Shown piece by piece: positions 1 to 10,395 of a stretch of DNA of 57,729 bases; positions within the stretch are counted from its first letter, which is position 1; every line of letters starts with the position of its first letter. Under the pieces are notes generated by a model. The model worked only from the letters and a program-made list of their open reading frames with translations. It had not been told where the DNA came from and searched no databases. The stretch is taken from assembly GCA_021014945.1 (NCBI GenBank), contig MU266496.1:1-57729 (forward strand), written 5' to 3'. Source of the DNA: Leucogyrophana mollusca. Taxonomy: Eukaryota; Basidiomycota; Agaricomycetes; Boletales. The translations under genes and the position numbers were made by a program.

Positions 1-154
1 GTCCTCAGGCCCAGAATTCCATAGAAGGTAATGACTCATGGTATGTTTCTATTAATAGTGTATCTTTACTGAGCTGGAACAAACACGAATGTTCTGGCAA
101 ATTCCATTATATTAGTCGTATCTACTTGTATTCAAATTCTAGTAGGCTGGAGCA

Positions 155-450
155 GGTATGAATGTTCTGGCATGTTCTTTTGTATTAGTAAGGCGTGGGA
201 AAACCCCTATCTCAAAAAGGTATATAAGGAGCCCAGTTTCCAGGGGAAACCTCACCTTTGATCACCAGTCAGAACCAGCAAGTATCTAGCAAGCGTCTGA
301 AAAAGGTCACCCCCAGGGCAACCCCCTTCGTATATCTATCTGAGACACCCTAAGCCTCCCACCAGTACGTACTACTGAATCAAGGGAGCCCGGTCTCCAA
401 GTTATCACCCACAAATACGTGTGAGCGTCATTGTAAGCAAAGTTTAGCAG
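155..450 (+). mobile_element. Ty1/copia-type LTR fragment, copy 1
   Basis: This stretch is the near-identical reverse complement of 14035-14318, which abuts a copia integrase fragment on the minus strand. It carries a TATA box at 221-228 and ends in a divergent leader. The likely LTR start is the TGTTCTGGC near 161. The element body is missing here, so this is a solo or truncated LTR. Exact ends are not resolved. Confidence 0.6.
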
Positions 451-1395
451 CATCGGTAAGTCTCTAAGCTTTATTCTATTCTCGTCATCGTCCCAGGCAA
501 CGTCGAGACCTTTTTGCTCAACGCGCCAGTTGCTGTTGAGTCTTCGTAAGTCGTCATCCCGAGTAACTTTAAGACCCTGTGTGGTCAACATTAAGCTCAA
601 CGATCGGACCCTTCTCGTCATTGTTCCAGGTGATGTCGAGACACCTTTCGTCATCATTACCTACAGTGATAAATCTGTGAGAAGATCATATGAAATCATA
701 TGGATTTTGTGTTTGAGGTATTTCTGTGAGAACCAGACACAGCTTCAGTTCACAAACAATCTATCTTCTGCCAGGACATATATTCCTGTAGAACTTGTGT
801 ACGCTTAAATAGCCCAAGTAGGCTGTGGCAAGCACGGTAGTAACGTTTGACTGAGTATTGTGCAGCGCTTCTGCTCTAATATTCTCTCAATCAAAGTAGT
901 CTCAAGGACTGCAAGTATTTTGTTAGTTCTTCTTATTCTTTGCAGTCGTAAGCGATCAATTGCCACGTTACCTAGTCCTCAGGCTAGTAGAGTCAAATCG
1001 TTGACTACTAGACATTCATGAGCCTAGTGTTATTATCTTAAGTCTAGTGTTTCTGCTGAACATTGTAAGCTTTAGCATACTCACCTACATATTACATATC
1101 CATAATCCCAATTGGGGATTATACTATCCGCTCAAACTCTAGTGAAAGTGCAACCCACTTCTAGAGCTCATCTTGCATCGTGCTAGAAGTCAATCCACCG
1201 TATTCGATCGTATCACCAAGAAGGTACCCCCTAGCAGTCGTCAGCCACTTTATCCTAGCAGATCGGGAAACTCATACTATTCTGAGTCCACCACGAACGA
1301 CCACGTTATTAGCCGTTGGTATTTGTCTGAACCGCTAACCGTGGAGGATAGGGTTTGGTATCTTTGTCTGAAAACATATTAAACACCATCCTAAG
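451..1395. other. Copia leader-like and unassigned sequence
   Basis: No convincing gene. A 30-bp segment at 481-510 is repeated imperfectly at 614-643 (period about 133 bp). The stretch is T-rich with short pyrimidine runs, as in fungal LTR R/U5 and leader regions, and probably continues the LTR to its left. A small hairpin sits near 1098-1120. From about 1140 the sequence no longer resembles an LTR and runs into gypsy-1. Confidence 0.35.
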
Positions 1396-2516
1396 AAGAC
1401 ACCGGTTGCTTTCTACTCCCGCACACTTACCGCTCCGGAATTGAACTACGACACTCATGACAAGGCATTCCTTGCCATCTTTGAGGCTTTTAGGTCCTGG
1501 CGCCATTACCTCGAGGGTTCCGGTGCTCCAGTTGACGTAGTCACGGATCACAAGAACCTCAAATACTTCTCCACTACCAAGCTCCTTACTCGCCGACGGG
1601 CCTGGTGGTCGGAGTTCCTTTGTCATTTCAACCTCATCATCCGTTTATGCCCTGGACGCCTTGGAGCAAAGCCGGACGCTCTAACTAGACGATGGGACAT
1701 CTATCCCAAAGAGGGGGATAGTGACTATGCCAGCGTAAACCCACACAACTTTCGCCCGATTTTCACACAGCATCAGCTAACATCCTCACTCTGAGCTTCG
1801 TCCCTTGTAGAGCCAGCTCTCTGGGCCTCCTCCGCTATGTATGTTGAATCCCTACATTGTGATATCCTAGCATCCCTTTCCCTTGATCCAGTTTCCGCTC
1901 TCCACATCTCCGACTCTTCCGATCCTCGCTGGACTACCAATTCCGAAGGTTTCCTCTGGCAGGATAACCGTATCTATGTACCGGACCACAATGATCTATG
2001 ACTCCGCGTCCCCCGGTACAAGCACAACCATCCCCTATCTGGCCATTTTGGTCAGAATTGTATCCTTGAACTCATCCAAAGCAAATATACCTGGCCCAGA
2101 ATTCGGACTTTTGTTGAGGACTACGTCAGGTCCTGTACGACCTGCGCTTGGGCTAAGGTACCTCACCATCGCCCCTATGGTTTGCTTAAACAGCTTCCTA
2201 TACCAGAGAAGCCTTGGAATTCCATCTCTATGGGGAGCCAGCAACTCCTAACACCATTCCCAATTGTATCCAACCTCCTCTGCCTCCGGTCGAAGTCGAC
2301 AGAGAACTGGAGTTTGAGATCTCCAAGATCTTGGACTCTAAGATTGATCGTCGCCGATGTCAATGCCAATTATTGTACTTGGTGCGATGGGCTGGTTATG
2401 AAGGTACTGATGAAGAAACTTCGTGGATCTTAGCCACGGAACTCAGACATGCATTGGAGATCGTTGCAGAATTCCACGCTTCTTATCCTCACAAGCCTGG
2501 ACCTTTGGAGGACTAA
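1396..2516 (+). pseudogene. pol: gypsy-1: broken chromovirus pol (RNase H, integrase zinc domain, chromodomain)
   Basis: A remnant of a Ty3/gypsy polyprotein. Residues from 1396 to 1794 give the C-terminal half of RNase H (FYSR, NYDTHDKAFLAI, TDHKNLKYF, KPDALTRR). From about 1970 to 2220 a frame gives the integrase zinc domain (H-H then CTTC) ending in a WNSIS motif. It then jumps straight to a chromodomain read at about 2270-2516 (LEFEISKILDSK, YLVRWAGY, TSWILATEL). The whole integrase DDE core between these two points is deleted. One arginine position in the zinc domain is TGA and frames shift at least twice. The fragment is dead. Protease and reverse transcriptase are absent upstream. Confidence 0.82.
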
Positions 2517-2561
2517 CGTAGATCACATTTTCTATCTATGTTACAAATGACATCCCTATTT

Positions 2562-2852
2562 TTACTCCTCCTCCTCGCTCTTCTCATCGTACCCCTGCGG
2601 TAATCCTTCCGCCACAACCTCCGCCGCCAGACCCGCAATCTCCACAGCTACCTCCGCTACATTCACCTCCTCCTCCGACAACTCCTCCGACGACAACAAC
2701 TGCTCCTCCTCCTCGAGGACACCATCAAAGTAGACCCCGTAGAGGGGATCCACCACATGGGCCACGTCCTGCAGCAGAGTGCACAGTGACCTGATGTCCC
2801 TGCGCATGTCGCGCAGCTGCGCCTCCACGCCGTCATGGTCCTCCGCCTTCAT
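2562..2852 (-). CDS. Antisense acidic ORF between gypsy-1 pol and LTR
   Basis: A 96-codon open frame on the strand opposite to gypsy-1, in the gap between its stop codon and the candidate 3' LTR. It has an amphipathic helical N-terminus (EAQLRDMRRDIRSLCT) and a Glu-rich C-terminal half ending in a run of Glu. The sense strand of the same DNA is proline-rich because of CCT/CCG repeats, so the frame may be open only through composition. No family recognised. Confidence 0.2.
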   Translation of the reverse strand: MKAEDHDGVEAQLRDMRRDIRSLCTLLQDVAHVVDPLYGVYFDGVLEEEEQLLSSEELSEEEVNVAEVAVEIAGLAAEVVAEGLPQGYDEKSEEEE

Positions 2853-2967
2853 CTCTGGTTCTCCAACCTTGTAATACTTCCTCCGTATGTTCTCTTATTG
2901 TTTGTTTCCTTATATGATACACTCTGCCCTTGTTCTACTTATTGTCTTTATTGTTCTATATGACAGC

Positions 2968-3438
2968 TGTCAACTTATTGTTTCGACTTAACAATAATCT
3001 CCATTTCCTCTGAGCTCCGGCTCCATTCCTCTTTGCTCTGCTGACATGTCTTTTTGTTATACGATTTATACTATACTCAATTTGTGTTAGTTATCCACAT
3101 CTTGCTCTGATTTACTTGTAGTATAAAAGCCTGTACTTCACATCGTTTGTGCTCAGTTTGAATATCAACAAAGTTGATTCTCTTGCTCATCCTCTGTTCC
3201 TCCGTGTGCTCTGATCTCCAGACACAACTCCGCCCTCAGTCCCTTTCAATAAACTTTGTGATAAATCTTCCCTTAACTCCCTTGTTCTCTGATCCTTCTG
3301 AAATACTGGGACCAAGTCCGCAGAAGGGTGCAGTGTACTAACTGAAGCCAAGTCCCTTCTGTCCTCGATATATCCTTTAGCTTACTTCGTTGTGATCTCC
3401 GGAGCTAGCTCCGGAACCCTGGAATCGCGTACTTGACA
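2968..3438 (+). mobile_element. Candidate 3' LTR of gypsy-1
   Basis: 471 bp bounded by inverted TGTCA/TGACA ends, downstream of the gypsy-1 chromodomain. It holds a TATA-like GTATAAAAG at about 3120, a pyrimidine-rich region after it and a CAATAAA signal near 3247. There is no second copy to compare and no clear polypurine tract just upstream, so the left boundary is a proposal. Confidence 0.45.
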
Positions 3439-3504
3439 CCTACCATCCAATACACCAAGTGGTCATGTTATTGGTATTGAGTGATTGAGTATAACGTAAA
3501 CATT

Positions 3505-3760
3505 CACTGCAGGCATAGATCAATGTTTGTCAGCAGAAAAACCTAGAAATATTTAAATAAAAGAAACTATTTTCTTTGACCATAAATTTATTATGTTCAG
3601 GCCCCAAATATGGTAGCCAACCAATCAGATGGCCCGATTTACTATGTTTTGCACCAAAATATTATTATTTATTTTGAATGTTTTTACCCAAAAATTTGAT
3701 TCTTTTTTTACAATGTATTATCAATGTTCGGTCACCAAACATTGAGTTATGCCTGCAGTG
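3505..3760. mobile_element. 256-bp MITE with CACTG ends and ATT target duplication
   Basis: The first 25 bp (CACTGCAGGCATA...) match the reverse complement of the last 25 bp at 23 positions. ATT flanks the element on both sides (3502-3504 and 3761-3763). CACTG/CAGTG termini with a 3-bp duplication are the hallmark of CACTA (EnSpm/CMC) DNA transposons, so this is a non-autonomous CACTA-type derivative. The interior is AT-rich with no coding capacity. It lies between the gypsy-1 LTR and gypsy-2. Confidence 0.8.
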
Positions 3761-3788
3761 ATTACACTTTTTTAACACCCAACAAAAC

Positions 3789-5996
3789 TTGTTGAGTATT
3801 CGATGGCAACACAAGCCAACACCCATGCGCCGGCCATGCTGGTGCAAAAAAAAAAAGCCTTCAGTGAAGGTGAAAAAAGGCCAAGGGAGTGATCCCAAGG
3901 CCAGCAATGAGTGTGATCAGCAGATCGCCGGAAATAGCTCTATAGAAGTGCAGGGGTCTGGGCAGACCCTGGCTTCTACGGACAAAGGCCCCGAAATGGG
4001 CGCCAATGAAAATACCGAGGAAGCCCCGGAAGGGGCCCCAAGGAATGAAAAGGAGGCCGATGCTAGTGTCCGCACAACTAGAAGAGAAGGATAAGTGGTG
4101 ACTCTCGAGTCGCCCAATGTGTCCCGCAAGAAGACTCGCGAAGTGGCAAAGGGGACCCCAAGGGCGCTCCCCAACGGTAAGGAAGCCAGAAAGCATATGC
4201 TCGCATATATGAGGCGCGCCATTTGAGAATGGCAAGCGCAGGGAAAAAATGTCCCCAGTGGGTATAATCATGGGATTAATCCCTATGAGGCCAAGGCCCA
4301 TGATGGTCAGCTCACTCGAGGAAATCAAGTGAACCAACCCCCCATCTGATTCGGATGAAGAGGAGTGAGTTCCCACCAATGAGGAGGGGCTCAAGGACCT
4401 CTATGCCAAGGAACAGCCTCACAATAGCGAGGGAAGACAGAGGGGAAATCCCCAGGACTACCAACAAGGTAGAGGACTGCCACAAGGGCAGCCGGATCCA
4501 GCAAGACAATTTGGGACAGGAAGACCTGTTCCCAAAGGATACCCAGCTTACCTCTTGGGTAGGAACAGTGACATAATGCACCACCTGGGAGCAGATGGGC
4601 AAGCCCCATACGACCCAGGTGACAATGAAGGTAGCCAATATGGCTATGACCATAATGGCAATGGGTCTCAAGAGACCCCTTCATATGGGCGCGGAGGTGG
4701 TGGAGGAGGTGATCCTCCTCCTCCCCCGGTAGGGGGCGGTGATGATGAGCGCTCTAGTCGCTCGTCATGGCAAGACACAGGTCACTCAGACCTACACGCA
4801 TCGCGCCAACGTGAAGTGCACCCTCAAGGGGGCTACTCAGCCGCTAGGAACAGAGGAACCCCAGGTCCCTTCAACTATATATCGACCCTATGTTCGTTCT
4901 AGTGATTCCGCACATTCTGGTGCACACTGGTGAGCACTGCCATTATCCTATGCACTGCTGTGCATGCAGTTACTGTACAGCTCCTGTGATTGCTATGTTT
5001 CACTTTAGATGCTCATTTACTGCCTTATTGCTGTGTTGGGTGTGTAGCATAGCCTCTACTGTAGATATATAGATACATCAAGTCCATAGTTTGTTTCCCT
5101 TTGGTTACTTACTCTGGACTGCTAGTTCTGGTGGCTAGTTAGCTTCCCAGCTTTAACACCCTGGTCGACAGGTATGAAAAGCGGATCCACAAAAAAGTGG
5201 ATGGAGACAGGGAAAAGATCCCTGAGGTCAAAGGGGCAAAGCCCATGACCCCCAACACCTATATGGCAAAGATGACATCAAGACATTCGAGTCTTGGTGA
5301 TCCAAGACTCTGCGCTGGATGCGCATGCTGAGAATGGTCAGCCCCAACTACAACAGGTTGAGGATAGAGTACTTGAGAAGTACTCTGACAGGGCTCACAC
5401 TCAGTTGGTACGAGCAGGTGATTGAGTCCCCTTATGGGGAAGGCAATCACTACTACTTCAATAAAGTAGTAGTTGCCCTGTTCAAGCACTTCATTACTGA
5501 AGCGATGGCCCAGAAGGCACACAACAAGTACACAGCAATGTGTTACTTGCGCGCCAAAGGTGTGCTGGCCTTCTACAATGAGATCCAGTGGCGAGCTGCT
5601 AGGATGATCCAAAGGCCTGATGATTATTCCATCAGGCGCAAGTTCTTGACTGGACTCCCGCACAAACTCATGCAGGATGTCCTTAAGTTGAGGGGAATCT
5701 CAGCTGAACACTTGTCAATCGATGAGATTCTGATTGCCATGAGGCAAATGGAATCAGCCCACTGCTTCATGGAACATCACAGGTGGGGAATGGGCCACAG
5801 CGCACACCAGAGTGGTGGGAGTTCACAGCGTCGAGACGACAAGCAACCTGACAGGTCATGGGATCAAGGATGCCCTTACCGAGTGGTAAGGCAAACTGAT
5901 GCCAAGAGGGAAGGACACCAAGATAAGGCGCCTGACCCTCAGGAAAGGGGACACTTCCCCGAAAGGAATAGGTACCAATCTGCCTTCCCCTGAGCA
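3789..5996 (+). pseudogene. gag: gypsy-2: gag remnant, interrupted by a solo LTR
   Basis: Traces of a Ty3/gypsy capsid gene in shifting frames. The N-terminal part (3789-4890) is charged, then Gly/Pro-rich (YGRGGGGGG, DDERSSRSS). After a solo LTR at 4891-5158 the capsid domain continues: a frame reading KDDIKTFESW is followed by an open frame at 5319-5993 with LTLSWYEQV, FITEAMAQKAHNKY, AFYNEIQWRAARM and FLTGLPHKLMQDVLKLRG, typical of Retrotrans_gag. There is no zinc knuckle. The frame stops at 5993 and RNase H follows directly, so protease and reverse transcriptase are deleted. The start codon is not determinable. Confidence 0.68.
4891..5158 (+). mobile_element. Solo copia LTR (TGTTCG...TTTAACA family)
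   Basis: 268 bp, starting TGTTCGTTCTAGTG and ending GCTTTAACA, flanked by CCCTA (4886-4890) and CCCTG (5159-5163), a 5-bp target duplication with one later change. It belongs to the LTR family of the copia elements at 46.8-57.7 kb. It interrupts the gypsy-2 gag. Sense direction is plus, judged from the copia bodies at 46-57 kb. Confidence 0.9.
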
Positions 5997-6851
5997 ATCA
6001 ACCCAAAATTGCTTGAAGCAATTTGGTTGATCTGCAATGCCTCGGTATCGGGGCTAGGAGCGTACTACGGGCAGGGCCCGGATTGGAGGACATGTAGGCC
6101 AGCCGGCTTCATGTCCAAGAAACTCAGTGATGCCCAGCATCACTACGCTGTACACGAACGCGAGGTCCTTGTGATACTTGAGGCACTCCTCAAGTGGGAG
6201 GATAAGCTCCTCAGGTACAAGTTCAGCATAGTGACTGACCATGAGTCACTAGAGTTCTTTCAAACTCAAAGGAAGTTATCAAGCCGACAGACTCGATGGA
6301 TGAAGTACATCACCCAATTCAATGCAGACATTGTCTACGTGAAGGGCGAGGAGAACAAAGTAGCGGACTGTTTGTCCCGCTACTTCAAAAGCAACACCTG
6401 GGAAGACGTCCCTCAGGAGGGGGACATGGCAGTTGCAGATGTGCAACTAGATCCCCACGGTGACGACCTTCCCCAGGGAAGGATAATAGAGCTACCATCC
6501 CAAAGGATTGTGGGAGAACCTACCTGTAAGAGTAGGCGGTTTAAGGAAATGCCTGAACCCAGGAGGGTTCAGGCTGAAGAACTCACACACGCCACCCCTC
6601 AACAAGGGGAAATGGTGCGTGGCCCTTCAAGAAACCCAGGGGGTGGGAAACCAACCCTGGAGATCCTCAAGGGACCAAGCACAGCGCTCCAAGGAGACGT
6701 TGCGGCGAGTGGTGATGATGACAACGCATTGACAGTGAGGTTGGTCAACTCAGTGGCCGACTCCCCCTCACTGTGCGAGTACGTTGAAGAAACAAAAGGG
6801 TTTCTTGAGGATATCTGAGCGGGATATCCTGGAGACAAGTTACTGTCCAAG
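5997..6851 (+). pseudogene. pol: gypsy-2: RNase H and linker of pol
   Basis: An open frame gives RNase H HI of a gypsy element: LICNASVSGLGAYYGQG, FMSKKLSDAQHHYAVHEREV, TDHESLEFFQTQRKLSSRQ, FNADIVYVKGEENKVADCLSRY. The first catalytic Asp of the expected CDAS motif reads Asn (N in CNAS), a G-to-A change, so the enzyme would be inactive. The frame meets a TGA at 6816-6818 where arginine is expected and then stays open up to 6851, where a solo LTR splits it. After removing that LTR and one CCAAG copy the reading frame resumes at 7605 (VLDNPKEHAVFTLRG). It sits directly after gag, so RT is missing. Confidence 0.82.
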
Positions 6852-7599
6852 TGTCAAATCCGGTTCCTCCGGTGCTTTCCGGGGAACTTCCGGACTAAGG
6901 AGTAAGCGTAGATATATAGTTAGGAGGGAACGAACTGAGTCCGGAGTCGGAATGGAACGTCGGCTTCAGCTTATGTGCTGCGCCTTTGCTTGAGTTCAGT
7001 TCCGGTATTTCGGAGATGAGTCGGAAGGAGTCGGAGTGATTTAAAGGATAAGGAAGAACTGAGGAAGTCTTAGATTAGACTTAGGAAGGAGAATCGGAGG
7101 GGTGATCAGAGGTGGAGAACAGAGGAGGTAATTTTGATGATATTCGAACTGAAAGTACAGAGTTACATCGGAGCAATATTTATAGTACGGAGTCGGGCTA
7201 TGCTACGGAGTAGGTAACCGGAATCCGGTGCAAGGAGAACAATAAGAAAACAACTAAAGGTATAGCTCCGGAGTACAGAGTGGATCCGGAGAATGGAGGG
7301 GGCAATGTACATAGGATTAGTATGACAGACGGAGGATAAACAATAAAGTTAATATGGAGACTAACAAAGGCAATGCATGATAAAATGGAAACTATAACTG
7401 ATAACATACAAAAGATCCAGCGAGGCGATGTTCGGTCCGAAAGACCGGCGGAGAGAGTCCAGAGGGCCGGAGGCGGAATGGCGAGTCTGAAAGACGTTAA
7501 GTCCAACATATGTTAGACGGAGGCAACGGAAGGATGCAGAAGTATCCGGAAAGGACTCGGAGTGGTGGATACGGGCGCGTGGCTGTTCGGAATATGACA
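6852..7599 (-). mobile_element. Solo LTR-S, copy 1
   Basis: 748 bp with TGTCA...TGACA ends and a perfect 5-bp target duplication, CCAAG at 6847-6851 and 7600-7604. It is inserted in the gypsy-2 pol frame. A TATAAATA box and a pyrimidine-rich leader appear when read on the minus strand, so that is the likely sense. Related copies are at 51979-52707 and 39220-39668. No coding region; the parent retrotransposon is not in the window. Confidence 0.92.
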
Positions 7600-8290
7600 C
7601 CAAGGTGTTGGACAATCCGAAGGAACATGCAGTGTTTACACTGCGTGGCAGGTTATTATACTCCACTAATTGTGGAGGGCACGAGGTGCTGTGCATACCA
7701 CAAGGTACGCACAAGGGACAAAGCCTCATGGGCATCGTAATTGATTAAGCACACACAGTGCTTGGGCACTTTGGACCTAGCAAGATCACTGATTATATGT
7801 TGCGGTGGTATTGGTGGCCCAAGCTGGGCACAGATGTTGACAAGTTCTGCAGGAGCTGCGGAATTTGTCAGACCACCAAGGGTAGCAATCAGCTGCCCCC
7901 TGGACTACTGCACAGCCGCCATCGATGGTACACTTGGTACCAGTGAGGATGACCATCAGGGTGTCTGAACTAGCTGGGGTATTCATATGAGAGGTCGTAT
8001 GACTGCACGGGCTGCCTGAGACAATTGCCTTGGACAGAGATCCCAAGTTCATGTCAAAGTTTTGGCATAAAATGCATAGGATATTAGGAGTCAAGCTCCT
8101 AATGTCCACCGTGTTCCATCCCCAGATGGATGGAGCATCTGAAAGATCAATAAGATCAATCAGACAGCTGTTGAGAAGCATGGTACTCCCAGACCAGATG
8201 GACTGGGCAGACAAAGTACCCCTGGTCAAGTTCGCAATAAACTTGAGTATCAGTGCATCAAGCACAAAACAATTTAGCGATGGCACATGA
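7600..8290 (+). pseudogene. pol: gypsy-2: integrase zinc domain and truncated core
   Basis: Continuation of the gypsy-2 pol after the solo LTR. A frame reading GHEVLCIPQGT, then a TAA where Gln is expected, then AHTVLGHFGPSKI and CRSCGIC gives the HHCC zinc domain at about 7660-7900. Frame changes follow. The core resumes at 8030 with DRDPKFMSKFW and STVFHPQMDGASERS (second Asp and catalytic Glu of DDE). The segment holding the first catalytic Asp, expected between about 7950 and 8010, is deleted. The remains are inactive. Confidence 0.78.
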
Positions 8291-8909
8291 CACCATCATT
8301 GAGAGCTGGGTCAACCAGACCCACTACACTAATCAGCGTAGGCGGACAGAGTATGATCTCCAAGTAGGAGATCTAGTGTACCTGTCCACAAAGAACTTAT
8401 CCCTACCCAAGGGTAGGGCATTTAAGCTATTGCCCAAATACATAGGACCTTACAAGGTCCAGAGTAGAAACGAGGAGAGCTTGAACTACACACTTGAGCT
8501 CCCTGACATACTCGTCAACAGACGGGTCCACCCCGCGTTTTACATGGGCGTACTAAGTAAGCACAAACCAAACAACGATGGGTTATTCCCCCATTGTGAT
8601 ATCCAAGTCTATTATGACTTTGGAGATGATGACAAGACCGAATGGCTCGTCGACGAGATCAATGCCCACCAGTGGGTGGGCAGCAAGGTGGAGTTCCAGG
8701 TTTGCTGGAACCTGGGAGACTCTACGTGGGAGCCTTACAGTGAATGTAAGGATTTAGAAGCTCTAAATAATTATCTAGAGCTGGCCAGAGTGGGCAACTG
8801 GCGACAGTTGCTAGCATTTTATCAGTCAAAAATGTGCACTATCATGATCTCATGGTGTCTTGGGGGATTCCTGGGGATCAGAGGGCCAGATAGGGTGGAT
8901 AAACACTAA
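8253..8909 (+). pseudogene. pol: gypsy-2: integrase C-terminus with chromodomain
   Basis: An open frame shifted relative to the preceding integrase core (overlap 8253-8290). It contains the GPY/F module (QVGDLVYLSTKNL, KLLPKYIGPYKV, LPDILVNRRVHPAFY) and then a chromodomain-like segment (EWLVDEINAHQWVG, FQVCWNLGDSTWEPYSECK). In chromoviruses this domain guides integration toward heterochromatin. The end of the frame at 8909 runs into a purine-rich stretch (CTTGGGGGATTCCTGGGG) that could serve as polypurine tract for the 3' LTR. Confidence 0.8.
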
Positions 8910-9381
8910 ATACACCATATCCAATCCATAGTACACAGTACACCATCCTTCAGATACATGGAAACACAAAAGTGCGCCCTATCTGACAAATCTAAGGAAT
9001 TCCGGAGTTAGTCCAGAGCTCAGCCAGTGCCCGGAGTTATGCAAATTCACAATATACACCTAAGGAATTCTGGAGTTAGTCAGGAGCTATGGTACAGTTA
9101 GTAAAGTAGCAATCCTAAGTAACTATAGACTACTCACCTCAGCCGGTGCCCGGAGTTAGGCAGATAATGACTGAGGTGCACTACAGTAAAATAGAGCTAT
9201 ATATAGGGCAGAGGTACCGCTCGCTTAGTACCATAGAAAACCAAGCACAATGGAGCATATAACAATAGTGCTCCACACAATGGTACACTGACTCCGGACA
9301 GTCCAGAGTTGGAGCGCAGCTCCTAAGTCCGGAGTTGATCAGACCATAACTCCTGAGCATCGGAATGGCTCGGAGTTGATG
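8910..9381 (+). repeat. LTR-like region 3' of gypsy-2
   Basis: Lies just behind the gypsy-2 pol and has a TATA box (TATATATA) near 9199-9206. It contains internal direct repeats: a 28-bp segment at 8993-9020 recurs at 9061-9088, and CAGCCAGTGCCCGGAGTTA at 9021 recurs with changes at 9140. The end near 9380 (GGGTTTTGACA) fits an LTR terminus. No matching 5' copy is found upstream of gag, so this is a single LTR and its edges are approximate. Confidence 0.42.
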
Positions 9382-9629
9382 GGTTTTGACACTATGTACA
9401 CCCTAGGGTGTCTCCTGCCTCCTATGCTCATTCTGAGCGCTCCAGTGTGTAAACAGACTAGTAGATCCCTAGGAATGTCTCCCAGTAATTTGGAGAGGGC
9501 AGGATTGCTTTCAGGGGGTACCCTGCCCCCCTCCCCCCTGTACCAGTATTCAGGGGTTTATGGTGTCAGCTGTGATTCTTGGCCATCCTGGCCTGGTACA
9601 AAGATGAACATACACTATATAAGTCCATT

Positions 9630-9774
9630 AAAATGCTCTACTGGAGCCTCATGACCACATTGGAGGCAGGAACAATTTCCCAGGGGTGCAGTACCAGGAG
9701 GAGGGGGTGGGTACCCTGAAGCAACCCCTGCACCTGGTGCCCCAATCTCCTGATACATTGTAAATACATATATA
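9630..9774 (+). repeat. Dispersed repeat R2, copy 1
   Basis: Shares with 26795-26935 (plus) and 36527-36690 (minus) a core of CCAGGAGGAGGGG followed by a purine-rich GGGTACCC stretch and a tail containing ATACATTGTAAATACATATAT. All three copies are preceded by a sequence with CTGGAGCC/CTGGACAAA and a GGAACAA/AGAACA motif. The repeat may be longer to the left. Class unknown; no coding capacity seen. Confidence 0.55.
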
Positions 9775-10395
9775 GAGAGTATATAAATGATATGTGGTGA
9801 CCTGAATATCATTTCCTGTGTTTCAGGAAGCAAAATGGCCCATAGAGAACAAACCAGCCTACCTACTGCTACAGGGGGTATTAGAGGCTGGTATAAGCAG
9901 TCAATATTGATTATATATACACCAATACAGTGTCTATATACTCTAGTATGCATCCCCAGCAAAGGGAGGGAAAGGGGGAATAGGTGCTACCAGGGGTATG
10001 CACCAATTGCCCTATTATGGGCTATTCTGGGTGGAAAAAAGTGGAGTAAATTTATATTTATATTGTTTTATGCACTCAAACACTAAACTACTACATAGGT
10101 ATCTAATGTGTGGTAGAGGAAGCAGGGTAGGGTGTGGGTGGGTATGGGAAAGCTAGAAATAATTTGTGCTACCATAATGGGATATGTTTTGGGTGTTGTG
10201 GTTGGTATTACCACTTTGGGACGACCTAAAAAGTGCCCAAAAGTATCCAAAACATACATCAAAACATATGTAAAACATATACCATATGTAGAATATGTTT
10301 TGGGGCTGAGTTTTAAAAAAGTGGCTGAGGCTGCTGACCAGGTCGGTGGGAGATGGGAGAACGTTACCATATATGGGTCCCATGGATCATCCCAT
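9775..10395. other. AT-rich spacer, no gene seen
   Basis: No recognisable coding sequence. Between 10170 and 10310 short motifs related to AAAACATA/TATGTTTT recur on both strands (GGATATGTTTTGGG at about 10178, GAATATGTTTTGGGG at about 10291), so part of it may be a decayed inverted-repeat element, but no clear ends or target duplication were found. Confidence 0.3.

Noticed and set aside
2407..2425. Second hammerhead-like CTGATGAAGAAAC string
   Set aside because: No helix II and it lies in the gypsy-1 chromodomain coding sequence (EGTDEETS).
3861..4394. Minus-strand 177-codon ORF
   Set aside because: Antisense shadow of the gypsy-2 gag N-terminal region; no independent support.
7786..8286. 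Minus-strand 166-codon ORF
   Set aside because: Antisense of the gypsy-2 integrase; shadow.
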